64,000 nt of DNA from Hyaloscypha bicolor E (taxonomy: Eukaryota; Ascomycota; Leotiomycetes; Helotiales; Hyaloscyphaceae): positions 682,001-746,000 of the forward strand of contig NW_020194517.1 of assembly GCF_002865645.1 (NCBI RefSeq), written 5' to 3'. Of the stretch, positions 36,841 to 47,959 are shown piece after piece. Both the position numbers and the translations under genes were made by a program. How positions within the stretch are numbered: position 1 is the first letter of the stretch; each line of letters starts with the position of its first letter. The notes beneath the pieces are model-generated. The model was given only the letters and a program-made list of their open reading frames with translations, had not been told where the DNA came from and did not search any database.

Positions 36841-38230
36841 CCTGTGAAGTTGTCGAATATTGAAATCAGTCAGGATAAGTTGTCAATTGGGAATGAAAAA
36901 AAGACAAGCCCCCAATGTTTAAATCAATATAATTTCGAAGCGGGAGAAAGAGGGAGGCCCTAGAGCTTTTATACGCCCAAATTCCTTGCCCCCTTAGCGG
37001 GGTAAATTCTTTCCAAAAATGGGGGCATATTCTGAAAGTGGCACCGTTGGGCCACAATATGTCACTGTTCGTACGGTTCAGACGGCTGAAATCTCCGTGT
37101 TGAAGCAATTGATAAGCAGTTCTGACGTCTGTGTGACAAGCCACAGAAATTTCCGCCAACATCATCCCATTTTTGAGCTGCCTCCTTTCGAGAAGGATGA
37201 GGTCTCGGAGAGAGATGCCCCGCAGCGGGGCGGGCAGCCAGTCGGCGCTTTGTTCAGGGGCTGGCCCCTGCTGAAGATCCAAATCGTTGGCGAGCGTCTC
37301 GACGACATGTCGAGGATTCAGATCTTCTGCTGCAGGGGGTGGCCGTACTCAACTCCCGTGGCGAGGAATCTAAATCTGGTGTCCTTGGAATTAGATTTCC
37401 ACCGCCAAGTCATTGACCGTATTCATCTATCCGTGTTCAGCAGCACAGAAAAGTTCTCGATGAATGCCAACAACGGAGTCCAGATCGATGGGCCCATGGG
37501 CCTCGAAAATCAGACCCTTAGTCCTTTATCGCAGAGAGGAATAATTGTGTCATGTTGCAATGGAGTAGTGGTAGTCCATAGGTTCAATGCTCAGACGGGA
37601 GGCTCATTGAGGGGGACGTCGAAAAGGACTATGTTGACTTGCCCTTTTCCTCGATACAAAGGATCAGTCATAATTCGATACACTTAGTCTGTCGTCCCTC
37701 AAAATTCGACTCTCGAACTGCAGCTACTGAGAGAACTTTTGGAATCGGCATATTTCATTGCAAGTTCTTCAGGCCTCCTCCCTAATGCCAGGAAGTCGAG
37801 CTTAAGCCAGCTCAATCTCGAGGGGCATTTGCTTACATGTTTAAGCCACTCTTGCAACACTTGCTGCATGTCTTTTCAACTCATTACATTCAAGGCTTGG
37901 TCCTTTTAGAACTTAATTGGACGTTGCTCGGTGTGGATGTGAAAGCAGGTTCATGGAACCAGTTGGTCTGGGCCTCATTCAAATTCAACATTCCCTTTAA
38001 TGTATCAAACAATTCAAAGGCACGGACGCCTGAATTAGCTGAGCTGATACTACCAACTGGTGGAAATAGGGCCAATTCTTACCTATACATACTTCTGAAA
38101 GACCTCAACCACTTTATTGTTATACCCGCAAGCAAAGCTTTCCACCCTCGGTCTGCGTCACAACAACCAAAACGTCGAACTCGAGTGAGCGCTCACGTTA
38201 TATGCCATTCCATCTAAAGCCAAGGATATT
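36841..38230. other. Unresolved locus with open frames on both strands
   Basis: Between 36866 and 37690 both strands have long open stretches. The plus strand has one 222-codon frame (37019-37687). The minus strand has protein-like pieces, such as AEDLNPRHVVETLANDLDLQ, LPAPLRGISLRDLILLERRQ and RFRFLATGVEYGHPLQQK, interrupted by stops that I could not bridge with good introns. I recognise no family on either strand. The remainder to 38230 shows nothing. Confidence 0.3.
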
Positions 38231-39101
38231 CACCTTTGATATTTGAAGGCACCAAAGGTACCGGAAGGTGACTTAGCTGTGCTGTGCAAGCTTTGGTGGC
38301 CCTTACTTCGCTTGGAGGTTAAGATAAAAGGCCGATTTTCACCTTCTGTTCACCTTCTTCCCACAGCAACTTCTTTTCCTTTCACACTCGACACCTGTCT
38401 TTCCATCTACTACACTACAACCTTTAGCCATCATCTCGTCAGTCCTTCGCGAGGTCAACCACTGGAGAAGAGCACTTCAATTTCTTGTAAGCGTCCCCGT
38501 CTCCTCGTTCGAGCTCCAGCCCCTCTTCAGATTGGCACATCTTGCACCCAACACGCCGTCGTCTGCTTCTATCTTAACACTCATCGAGGTAACCCTCTAC
38601 ATATTCGCATCACCATTGCACGTATACTCTTCCCTCTTCACGGACACAACTTCGTGTTCATTCGCAAACTCATCACACGTCGGTCTTGAACCTCAATTCT
38701 AGATCGTCGCGTTGAAGTTTTTGGACGATCGGAGCCTCGGTGAGGACCTTCTCAACAGCTCCGTCATACTTTCCCTCACTTCCATTCACTATTTCTTGCC
38801 TGTACCGAAGACAAAGACTTTCTCAAAGGGCAGTATTCGGCAAGACAGTGTCCATCACAGCTCCCCGTATTTTTTACATCCAATTCACCCTCCTGATTCA
38901 TCATCATTCATCTTTCCACTCATTTCCTCCGAAACTCCTACATCGTTTTCAAGGTTGTTCCTTCTTCCTTCGTCGATCTGCAACTGCTTTCACCTGCAAT
39001 AAATTCATAATCGACCTTGATTGTACTGGTACTCCTGCTAACATTGATCCTCTGCAGATCGAGGACTTGATTTTACCCTTGCATTCGTCCAAACGACCAA
39101 C
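38231..39101 (+). promoter_or_regulatory. Pyrimidine-rich promoter and long 5' leader of the zinc-knuckle gene
   Basis: From about 38330 the plus strand is rich in C and T (CTTCTTCCC, TTCCTTTCAC and similar). Such tracts precede strongly expressed genes in filamentous fungi. A good 3' splice site (GCTAAC followed by TCTGCAG ending at 39057) lies 44 bases before the ATG, so the leader probably contains an intron. Its donor is not certain; GTAAGC at about 38488 is a candidate. Confidence 0.4.
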
Positions 39102-41064
39102 ATGTCCTGGGACACTGGAGCCGGCGGTAGCTGGAACGAGGGTGGAGACGCAGCAGCACCTGCTAGTGGCACATGGAACGGTGGTGAGCCAGCTGCGAAT
39201 GGCTATGGCGGAGGAGACTATGGTAATGGCGGAGGAGACTATGGTAATGGCGGCGGCGGTTTTGGTGACGGTGAAGGCGGTGGCCGCCAAGGCGGTGGAT
39301 GCTTCAACTGTGGTGAAGAAGGGTAAGTTCATGTCGAGTTCATTATCTTTGATTTCTTTGCTGACTTTGTATCAGCCATTCCAAGAAGGACTGTCCCAAC
39401 CCAGCAAAGCCGAGGCCTTGCTTTAACTGCGGTGAGGACGGGTAAGTCTATCTTTTTCCCTCGGTTGTTATCACATGAATACCTTCATTCAAGAGCAAAC
39501 TTACACGCGACCCTCTTGATCAAGTTTCTTCAATTCCCTGTTCTACACATCCACATAGCGTCGAACCTCCAACTAACTATTTCAAGTCACACCAAGGCCG
39601 AATGCCCCAACGAGGCCGTTGCACGCGAGTTCACTGGCACCTGCCGTCTCTGTGAGCAGCAAGGTCATCGTGCCTCCGACTGCCCCAATAAGCCCCCTGA
39701 GATCTGCAAGAACTGCCAGGAGGAGGGTCACGGTCCTTTCGAGTGCAAGAACCCTCGAAAGATCGACCGCAGCAAGCTTCCTGATGTCGAGCCAGCTGCT
39801 TGCTGGGTCTTGATCAAGGAAGCCGTAGCAGAGCGTGATATGGAAGATGTCAAGGATGCAATCCAAATCTTCTTGAAGTCAGTCCCTGAGACGACTTATG
39901 CTGAGCTCGAGAAGGCTTTCCGCACCCAGAGCATCAGTATCTACTTGATCTGCGTCGAGAAGGAGCTCCAGCCGACTTTCACCAACAGTAAGTGCATTCC
40001 GTCCCTCCAATCTCAGAACTACTTCTCGTGCTCGATATCATATCTTGTTATCTTCAGCGAATTGGCGATCAAATTAAGCTAAATAGTTTCTAGTGGACCT
40101 TCAAGGTAATCTTGACAAGAAGTACTCGGTTTCTTGGCGTTGGTCCGATAAGGCTGCCCGTCCAAAGGAGAAGGATGGATGGCCAACTACGGAGGAGAAC
40201 CTTGAGCGATTGCAGGATGCTGGTGAGCCTGTTGATCGTGGCATCGTCAAGTGTTCCAACTGCGAGCAACTTGGCCACATGAAGGCTAAATGCCCCGAGG
40301 AGCCGAATGAGGTTGATCGTCCAGTTGTCAAGTGCTACAATTGTGATGAGATCGGCCATCGTGTTCGTGATTGTAAGTTCAATTCTCTAATCTATTCGTT
40401 TCGAAAAGTTGCTGATCAAGAATGCGAAAGGCCCAAACCCGCGTCCTGACAAGTTTGCATGCCGCAATTGCAAGCAGTCTGGCCATTCGTCCAAGGAGTG
40501 TAAGTAATACCAGAGTCGACTTTTGCTCTGTAAACATACTGATGCTGTCCTAGGTCCAGAACCTCGTTCGGCCGAGGGCGTTGAGTGCAAGAAGTGCGGC
40601 GAAGGTATGTTTCACAGCCAAATCTGCTTCATCCATAGAATTTAATGGCAATAGTTGGTCACTTTTCTCGTGACTGCCCTCAAGGAGGCGGCGGCGGCGC
40701 TTGCCACAATTGTGGTGAGGAAGGTCATCGCAAGCAGGACTGCACGAATCCACGGAAGATTGTTTGTCGCAACTGTGACGTCGAAGGTCACGAAAGCCGA
40801 GACTGCCCCGAGCCAAAGGACTGGTCTCGTGTTAAGTGCTCCAATTGTCAAGAAATGGGCCACACTAAGGTCCGCTGCAAGAAGCCGATTGCTGCCGAGG
40901 ATGGCGACGCTGGCGGTTACGGTGGTGGTGCTGGTTTCTCTGGCAATGCTGGAGGTGACGCTGCTGATTACTCCGGCGGTGGCGGCGACTTCGGCGGAGC
41001 TGCTTCTGGTGGCGATAGCTGGGGTGGAGGTGGCCAAGTTGTTGCTGCTAGTGGAGGCTGGTAG
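39102..41064 (+). CDS. Multi-CCHC zinc-knuckle nucleic-acid-binding protein (Gis2/CNBP-like, 11 knuckles)
   Basis: Seven exons: 39102-39322, 39376-39441, 39587-39987, 40094-40372, 40431-40499, 40554-40604 and 40655-41064, giving 498 residues. A Gly-rich N-terminus (GGGDYGNGGGDYGNGGGG) precedes knuckles 1-4: CFNCGEEGHSKKDC, CFNCGEDGHTKAEC, CRLCEQQGHRASDC and CKNCQEEGHGPFEC. A helical insert of about 110 residues without knuckles follows, including IKEAVAERDMEDVKDAIQIF. Knuckles 5-11 come next, ending CSNCQEMGHTKVRC, then a Gly-rich tail with GGGGQVVAASGGW. Yeast Gis2 and animal CNBP have seven knuckles and bind single-stranded DNA or mRNA linked to translation. Several introns fall inside knuckles, splitting the CCHC units between exons. 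RNA binding is inferred from the domains. Confidence 0.92.
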
Positions 41065-41773
41065 ATTTCGTTCCCTCTTGGACACCACTTTTCTGTCGAT
41101 TGCCATCATCAGGGCGACAGATATTACGAGTGGATTCGTTCGGGATTGCTTCTTCGAAGGCCCTTTTCTCTGTCAATTGTCATACTCAATGGCGGTGGAC
41201 CATATGAGCGGAGGGGTTTCTCTTTTTTCATTTCACACGAATGGTTGTGAGTTGCTTGCATGCATGAGAGGTGAGGAGAACACGACAGAAATGACAAAAT
41301 AGCTAGCACTTTTGTGTATCTAGCGACCAAAAACACTACATACCCACAAATCATTGCGTACTTGACGTGATACATGTTGAATTGTCAGAAGCTTCCGTTG
41401 AATAGTTAATACTTGAGCTTCAGGCACCTTTATGAGAGCGAGTGGGAGGAGTGATTCAACGATGGGTTGAGGTTTGAGGTTGATTGTCCTCAAAAACTTC
41501 TTCGCTTCTAGCAACTAAGAACAAAGCAAGGGGCAGGGGTAGTTCTTTGGAAAAGAACCTTAATCCGGTAGTCTTGCCGTTTGCGGAACTTGGAAATCAC
41601 TCCACATGAAGCTGGACTTTGGGAAATGAAGTAAGATCGAAAACAGTCCTTTTATTTTGTACCTTGAGAGTATCTATTAACCGTCTTCACCACACTCCAA
41701 TTCTCACTTCCGGCCGGCTCGCATCTATCTGTGCTCATTGGGTATCAACTCTCCCCTTTTCTCTCCAATTACT
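41065..41773. other. Intergenic region between convergent genes
   Basis: It contains the 3' ends of the zinc-knuckle gene (plus) and the second sugar transporter (minus). No other gene is seen. Confidence 0.5.
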
Positions 41774-44207
41774 TCACACATTATTCTCCCCCTTCTCAAG
41801 CACCGAACTGTCCCCGCTCTCCATCTCTCGTCCCCCATTCCGGTTAACATCCTCCACACCTCTAACCATCGGCTTATGCGTAGCTCCAGCAATGCTGTTT
41901 GACCTGACAGCATGTTCCTCTGTCGCCTCATAGTCAATAAGCAACTCCCCATGCTTTCCATAGCGCAATGGCTCGTTTTCCGCTGTCTTGACCACACCCA
42001 ACCAGCCGCGCCAGCCTCGTTGCGTCTTGCGGAAGATGATGTCGATCTCTTCGAGGGAGCGATAGGCGGTCTCCGGATAGAAGAAATAGACGACGGGAAA
42101 TATGAAAGCATTGCTACGGTGGGTTAGCACTTCATTTGTGGAAAGGGGAGGAGAGGGAGAGAACCATACATTACGGCGAAGATAACGTAGGTCTTGTATC
42201 CGATGGATGAGAAGGATACGGGGGTTATCATCACAACCTGGGAAAGACATTAGTCTTGACGTCTGCGGAGGAGGGAACAGAGGCGTACCATGAAATTGAA
42301 GATCCAGTTTGCACTGGTAGACAGACCGTTGGCTGGTGCTCGAACCTTCAGTGGCACAATTTCTGCGGGGTAGAGCCCTGTGAAGGTGTTTAGCAAAAGT
42401 TGATGAACGAGAAATGTTGGGAGCACTGTAAACTTACATGTCATTCCCAACCACCCGACCGCGAAAAATGTGTTGAAGACAAACAAGAATACGGCAGAGA
42501 TGACGCCAGGAGCTGACCCTCCCATGTTTGATTGAGACATGTAATTCATGCCAGCAAGAATTGCCATCGAGCCTGACATTCCGGCAGCACCGAAGAGCAT
42601 GAGAGAGCGTCTTCCAAACTTCTCGATAGTATAGACGGCAACCCAGGAGGCGATGAAATACTCTGTTCCGTTTGCAGCAGCAAGAAGGCGGGCGGTAACA
42701 TCTCCAAGTCCAATGTACTGTTGGTATATGGTAGCTGCGTAATAGGTGATCAAATTTATACCACTAAAACAACTCAGTAACATGTTTCTTCGGGGGGGTA
42801 AGGACCCAGGTGTGGGTGGGAGGATGAGACATCCTCCCTACCAGTGAAAATAGGGAGCTCGGGCTATTGACAAAGGAATGGGTTATTTACGATATTTGTT
42901 GGAAGACTTGATTGACATAGCCTAGGACAACACGGTGGAAGTTCCTCTCGGGTCCCATGGAGAACAGGTCAGCCCAACCATGCTCCTTCATCTCCAGGAC
43001 TGTGTCCTTGATCTCGACAAACTCGGTACGGACAAGGCGGTCGTCCGTTGGCAAATCGGCCAGAGCTGCAATGACGTTCAGAGCTTCATCTTCGTTTCCC
43101 TTGAGGATAAGCCACTGGAGAAGATTAGAGTCTATTCAATGTCCCATGATATCGGAAGATACGACTTACTCTTGGTGATTCGGGAAGTTCAAGGATGAAT
43201 GCTAACAGGATGAGAGCGAAGAAAATCTGAAAAGCAATGGGGAAACGCCAGGACACCGTGCTGGGTTCGAGGAAGGAGAATCCGAAATCGACCCAGTAAG
43301 ATAAGCAGATGCCTCCTGTAATCATAGCTCCCTCGATCATGACCATCTTTCCACGTTTGTGTGACTTGGAAGTTTCTGATGCCCACGTGGGAACAGTAGA
43401 AGTGTTCATGCCTACATTATGTCGAGTCAGTATTAGTGATCAGAAAATAGGACCATAACGTCTTGGACATTTCGGATAGGGTTCAGGGGTCCAGGACACA
43501 ACATTAAACCGAAACTTCGACATTCAAGTAAGGGAAAGAAGCTAGAGAATATACGTACCATTACCAAAACCAGTGATGATTCTCCCTACGATCAAGTGGG
43601 CCAAGCTAAAAGCAGAGCATTGTAGAATGGCGCCAACAATCATGATAGAAGAGCCCAGGAAGATCATCTTCCTTCTACCGAGAAGATCACCAATGAAGAT
43701 GGTGATGACAGCCCCAACGAAGCAGCCAACATTGTAACTCGCAACTGAGATACCCTGGATGGTGGCAATGTGGTTGTTTCCTGGATTGTCGACCGTATTG
43801 ATCTCGGGAAATTGTCGGACCCAGCTTCCAAGAGTCAGAAGCCCACCCATAACACCTTGGTCGTAACCAAAGAGACTGTGTGTTGGTCAGTGCCGGTCCC
43901 AAGCAAGCTGGAAATTGAAATAAGGTAGAGTATAGAGAGTGCTAAAAGGTATTAAAATGAACAGATCCCTAGTAAATACTTGAGCTGATCTAGGCCCGAC
44001 ATAATCGCAGAACTATCACGGATACTCCTCCGTGTGGAAAGAAATAAGATGCCTCTAGGAGACGGCAAGAGCAATGGGGAACTCAATCGAGCCGGATTTT
44101 AGATGAGACAGGAAGGGACCTCACAAGAAATCGATTCCAGCAATGATCCCCACTGCAAGGTTAAGGGATTGGCCTCGGAGGCCAAAGTACCGACCACTGC
44201 CGAACAT
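41774..44207 (-). CDS. MFS sugar transporter
   Basis: Eight exons: 44125-44207, 43559-43875, 43170-43411, 42891-43114, 42438-42763, 42289-42377, 42170-42237 and 41774-42113, giving 562 residues. It starts MFGSGRYFGLRGQSLNLAVG and carries FFLFGYDQGVMGG in helix 1, GDLLGRRK, GRIITGFGNGMNTSTVPTWA with the family SETS/RGK segment, LPESPRWLILKG, QQISGINLITYYA, EKFGRRSLML, YPAEIVPLKVRAPANGLSTS and YPETAYRSLEEID. These are sugar-porter hallmarks, with twelve expected helices. The cytosolic tail after RSLEEIDIIF is about 95 residues, longer than usual. The introns near the first helix (249 bases) and between exons 2-3 and 4-5 (about 130-150 bases) are larger than the window average. The substrate is unknown. 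Confidence 0.93.
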
Positions 44208-45254
44208 GATGAAGCTAAGCTAAATGTTCTGGAGGTTAAGGAAAGTGTCGCGAGACTGACGTATAAAACCTCTGTTGTCAAAAAGGATGAAAAACAAACA
44301 AGAACGAATTTGTTGAAAGGAAATTGGGGTGTTGATCATGGACTTATGTAGAAGACTCAGATGCCACGAGGACCGCTATTATGTTTTAGTACAGTCCGAG
44401 GATGATCACTCAAAAAGGCGTCCCGGAACGGTGCGGTCGTGCCTGCTGTCACACTTTCAAAAAGAGTTCTGCGGTGTGAGATACTAGCTCCTTCCCTGGG
44501 ACTGACTCGTCTCTCATTGCCAGGATCCCAAAGGCCCTGAGAAATGTCTCTGTGGAGAAAGAATTTTGACATCTCACCCCGTTGATTTGGCGAACTGGTT
44601 TCGTCTGGGGTTTCTCCTCCTCCACACGCTAATATTCGCCGCTGATCATCGCGGGTGCTTGCCGAATCGAGCAAACGCCTAGAAACCGAAATATTTCCAA
44701 AATATTAAGGCTTCGGATTCCCAGATTGGGAATACCGTTCAAGCGATCCTATGCAAGCACGACGGGCAGCTTTTGATCTCGTCGAATGGGAGCTGTCTTG
44801 CTGGCGGGGGAGATGTTCCGTCGTGCGCCGTTTGACGCCTTTGGGGTTGATGTCATACTCCGGGTGTTTCTCATCCTCAATTTTCACCAAGTCCTCCACA
44901 TCACTTTACGTGAGAAGCCGCCAGACAATGAAATACCTTTTGGTGGACCCTCTGGGTTACCCAAAGAAGTAACCCGAATGTCGTGAAGTTGAAATCACAT
45001 GAGTGAGGCCCTCAGATCCCCCCCTGAATTAACGGTCACCGAAAGTCTCACTGTCGCGTGGGCTTCGGGCCAAATTAGAGGATATATCAAATTACTCAGA
45101 GGTATGGCTATTGACTTCGACAAGCCTCAAGAGTACATTTTCTTACCCACCATGTCATGATGTGGATAACATTGTCTCAGAGGAACCGGCGTTAGCTCGA
45201 CGTATGGACTGCAGGGCTGCACGCCAGCCGAGTTGGTGGAAACGGGTATCTTCA
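44208..45254. other. Intergenic region
   Basis: Upstream of the sugar transporter and downstream of the dienoyl-CoA isomerase gene. Open frames here are short (60-105 codons) and lie on both strands without features. No gene is supported. Confidence 0.5.
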
Positions 45255-46167
45255 TTAGAGCTTCTCAAATCTAGGTTTCGTCTTCCTTAGCCCAGACAGC
45301 ATAGCTCTCTCAACGTCGCTGGTCTGTATTGCCGCCGAGTTCCAGACACCAGTGTATCTCAAACTGTCCGCAACGGTGTGATCCCTTGCGTGGTTCAACA
45401 ACTCTTTCGTCCCTTGCACTGCAATCGGACTCTTGGTCGCCAGCAACTCTGCCATCTCCAGCGCTGCCTGTAATGCCTTCTCTTTTGTCTCTAACACCCG
45501 ACTGACATATCCTACTTGATATGCTTCTTGTGCTCCGAAGACTCGAGCTGAGAGAGAGACCTCCTTGACCCAGGAGAAATTTCCCACGGCCTTGGGCAGG
45601 CGGGTAAGTGTTCCAATATCTGCAGCTAGCCCAATGTCGACTTCTTTGACAGCAAATTTGGTGTCTGCACTGCAGATACGAATATCGGCGCAGGTTGATA
45701 TATCCATACCCAGACCAAGGGTAAAGCCATGCATTACGCATATCACAGCTAGAAGATAGAAATTAACCAATGATGATTTCTCGACGCCGCAATGGAGATA
45801 AAAGACCGAAAGGGGGAAACGTACGTTTCTCGCACTTCTCCACGCTACTTATACAATTTTGAAACTCCTCCACATGCCTCTTGATCCCCACCGCTTTTCT
45901 GGCCACATCCTCTGTTTTGCCTTCCTGCTGTTGTAATATCCCTGCTTGACTTGCAGCTTGCACGTCTAGACCTGCTGTGAAAGCTCTATCCCCTGCCCCG
46001 GATAAAATTATAGCTCGAATTTCGGGATCGTGTGATAGGGTGTCAAAGACGGTCTTAAATTCTAACCACATTGCTTCAAAGAATGAATTGAGTTTTGAAG
46101 GGCGGTTGATCTGTACGTGGGCGACGTAAGGTAGCGGTCTATCGACAAGGAAATATTGGTACGGCAT
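45255..46167 (-). CDS. Delta(3,5)-delta(2,4)-dienoyl-CoA isomerase (Ech1-like crotonase)
   Basis: Two exons, 45825-46167 and 45255-45748, give 278 residues. The crotonase fold is clear: VAHVQINRPSKLNSFFEAMW, IRAIILSGAGDRAFTAGLDV (oxyanion-hole region) and KPVICVMHGFTLGLGMDIST. The block CADIRICSADTKFAVKEVDI followed by GLAADIGTLTRLPK retains the acidic residues that in rat Ech1 (Asp176, Glu196, Asp204) perform the double-bond shift. The enzyme works in beta-oxidation of unsaturated fatty acids with odd-numbered double bonds, normally in peroxisomes or mitochondria. The C-terminus is FEKL; EKL is close to but outside the core peroxisomal PTS1 consensus. No clear mitochondrial presequence is present. 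Confidence 0.92.
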
Positions 46168-47355
46168 CGTGGGGAGATGGAATCGGGAAGGGAAGGAGAG
46201 TTGGCGGGCTGGTTAGGGTTCCGGTTGCTTCTGGGGACGATGGTAAGGGATGGATAGATTAGAATGATTCGAATAATTGTGAGACCTCGTTGCTTGTTCC
46301 AAGTTAGATAGTAAGGATTGTACGTTTTCTCACGATCGGGGTCGTCTTGTTAGGAATACTCATCAAGGTCGGCAGTAAGCAAGCTCGGGCAGGAGGCTGA
46401 GGTTGTGCCTCGGCTGCGCTCGTGAAGGGCAATAGAGCTAAAGCGGCACTCTTTTTCAATGTCCCAAGTCAAGTTGGACATCTCAAACAATTCTTCCCAG
46501 GTGTATACTTGCATTATGGTACATTCAAAAATTCTTCACTTTGTATGTCTGGGAAGCGTTACTGTATTGAAACCCTATCCCAGATAACGTTCTAGCTTTG
46601 ACTGAACTTCAGAAGATCTTGAAAACTGGTGCCGCTTTTTTCATCTTTCACGAGCTGAGATAGGGGTAACGGGGAAGTCTATTCCTTTCATGAACTCATC
46701 TTGGATGTGATGCAATGCGTAAGTTGGTTTCTACTTCGGTTGGGCTTCCATCGGTCCTTCAGGGCAAGCAGATGGTCAATGTAATTTTAGAAGCGACTTG
46801 TTTCTCCCCGTCCCCCCTGCACTATGCATCAACCACGCTCCGAGAAATAAGCAATTCATCCTTCCTTCTGCATAAATTCTCATTTGTGCTCTTGAATCGA
46901 GCCTCAGTGGAGACTAATTTTAGGCCCTTTATATTTACTTCTTCCATCTCCTCAACCCATGAACACGTTGCATTGCTGTTCAAGTGCTGGCATATTGCAA
47001 GGATTGAACAGCCAATGCAGTCAATTCTGTCAGAGCCTCGATTATTGGCATGCTGAGTGAAAGTGCTCCATACCAGCTCGAAAGTCAGAAGTCATGGCAT
47101 GTGCACTTTTACATTGTACTTGCACGGAAAGCACATCCATAAGGCTGAATTTTGCGGGAGGACTGAGATCGACCCCTCGCCAAGCGCCTATTTTCTCTCG
47201 TGGCTTCTTGGCTTGCAGCGGGCGCGACAGGGCGTTTATTGCAGAGCACCAGCACTGCAGGAATCACTTCACCCTGGTCCGTTCGTTCGTTCTTTCAGAA
47301 CGCAACGCAGGAGCTAATGCTTTGTCACGCAGGGTGACCTTGCAGAACGGGGAAT

Positions 47356-47391
47356 GAACGCTGTTCAGAATGCTGTTCAAGACGCTGTTCA
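47356..47391. repeat. 12-base tandem repeat, three copies
   Basis: Three adjacent copies of a unit close to GAACGCTGTTCA, with one or two differences per copy, about 570 bases upstream of the isochorismatase/AlkB/GST gene. Confidence 0.8.
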
Positions 47392-47753
47392 AGCAGCGAG
47401 GGGCTCTAAAGAGGAGCTCCAAACCCACACCGGCTCCTCAAATGGTGGTGCTGGTGCTGGTGCTGGGGGCCTGTGGGGTGATCGCTGCAGCCTCTCAACG
47501 GCCGGAATGTGCCGAAACGCCGCAGCCAATCACCGCTGCTGAGATGCCGGTGATTCCTGCGATCGTCGTTTTGTCGTTCTGCTGTGCCCCCCGAAGCGCA
47601 TCTGTGCGCTCTGCCGTGGCCAATCCTCACTGAAAGCAGGAGTGCTCGCCGACTTGTCCTCCGTACCTCTGACTTTGAGCGAGCGATTATGGTCTCGCGG
47701 CATGAGAATGGTTATTGGACGCGTTGACTGATTGCCCGAGAATGAGCATATCC

Positions 47754-47781
47754 CATGTCTTATGTCCTATGTCCTATGTCT
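47754..47781. repeat. 7-base tandem repeat, four copies
   Basis: Four units of TATGTCC/TATGTCT (first copy CATGTCT) lie about 180 bases upstream of the fusion gene start. Confidence 0.8.
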
Positions 47782-47959
47782 CACTGACCCTCCGCCAACA
47801 TCTGCCTGCCAGCTTTATCCTGCGATGACCGAATCGATGCAAATTTTCTCAGAGCAATACCAATAAATGCAAGTTCGAACTCTCTTTCGTACAATTAGAC
47901 CTTACGCCTTTGCGCTCCCTTGTGTTGATGGTCGCGTTTCTGGTTGCAATCGCTGATGT

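Larger units (their letters stand above)
46168..47959. other. Intergenic region with small tandem repeats
   Basis: No gene is supported in these 1.8 kb. The left part is the upstream side of the isomerase gene and the right part the promoter of the fusion gene. Open frames at 46715-47056 and 47057-47640 lack features and coding composition. Two small tandem repeats are listed separately. Confidence 0.5.
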
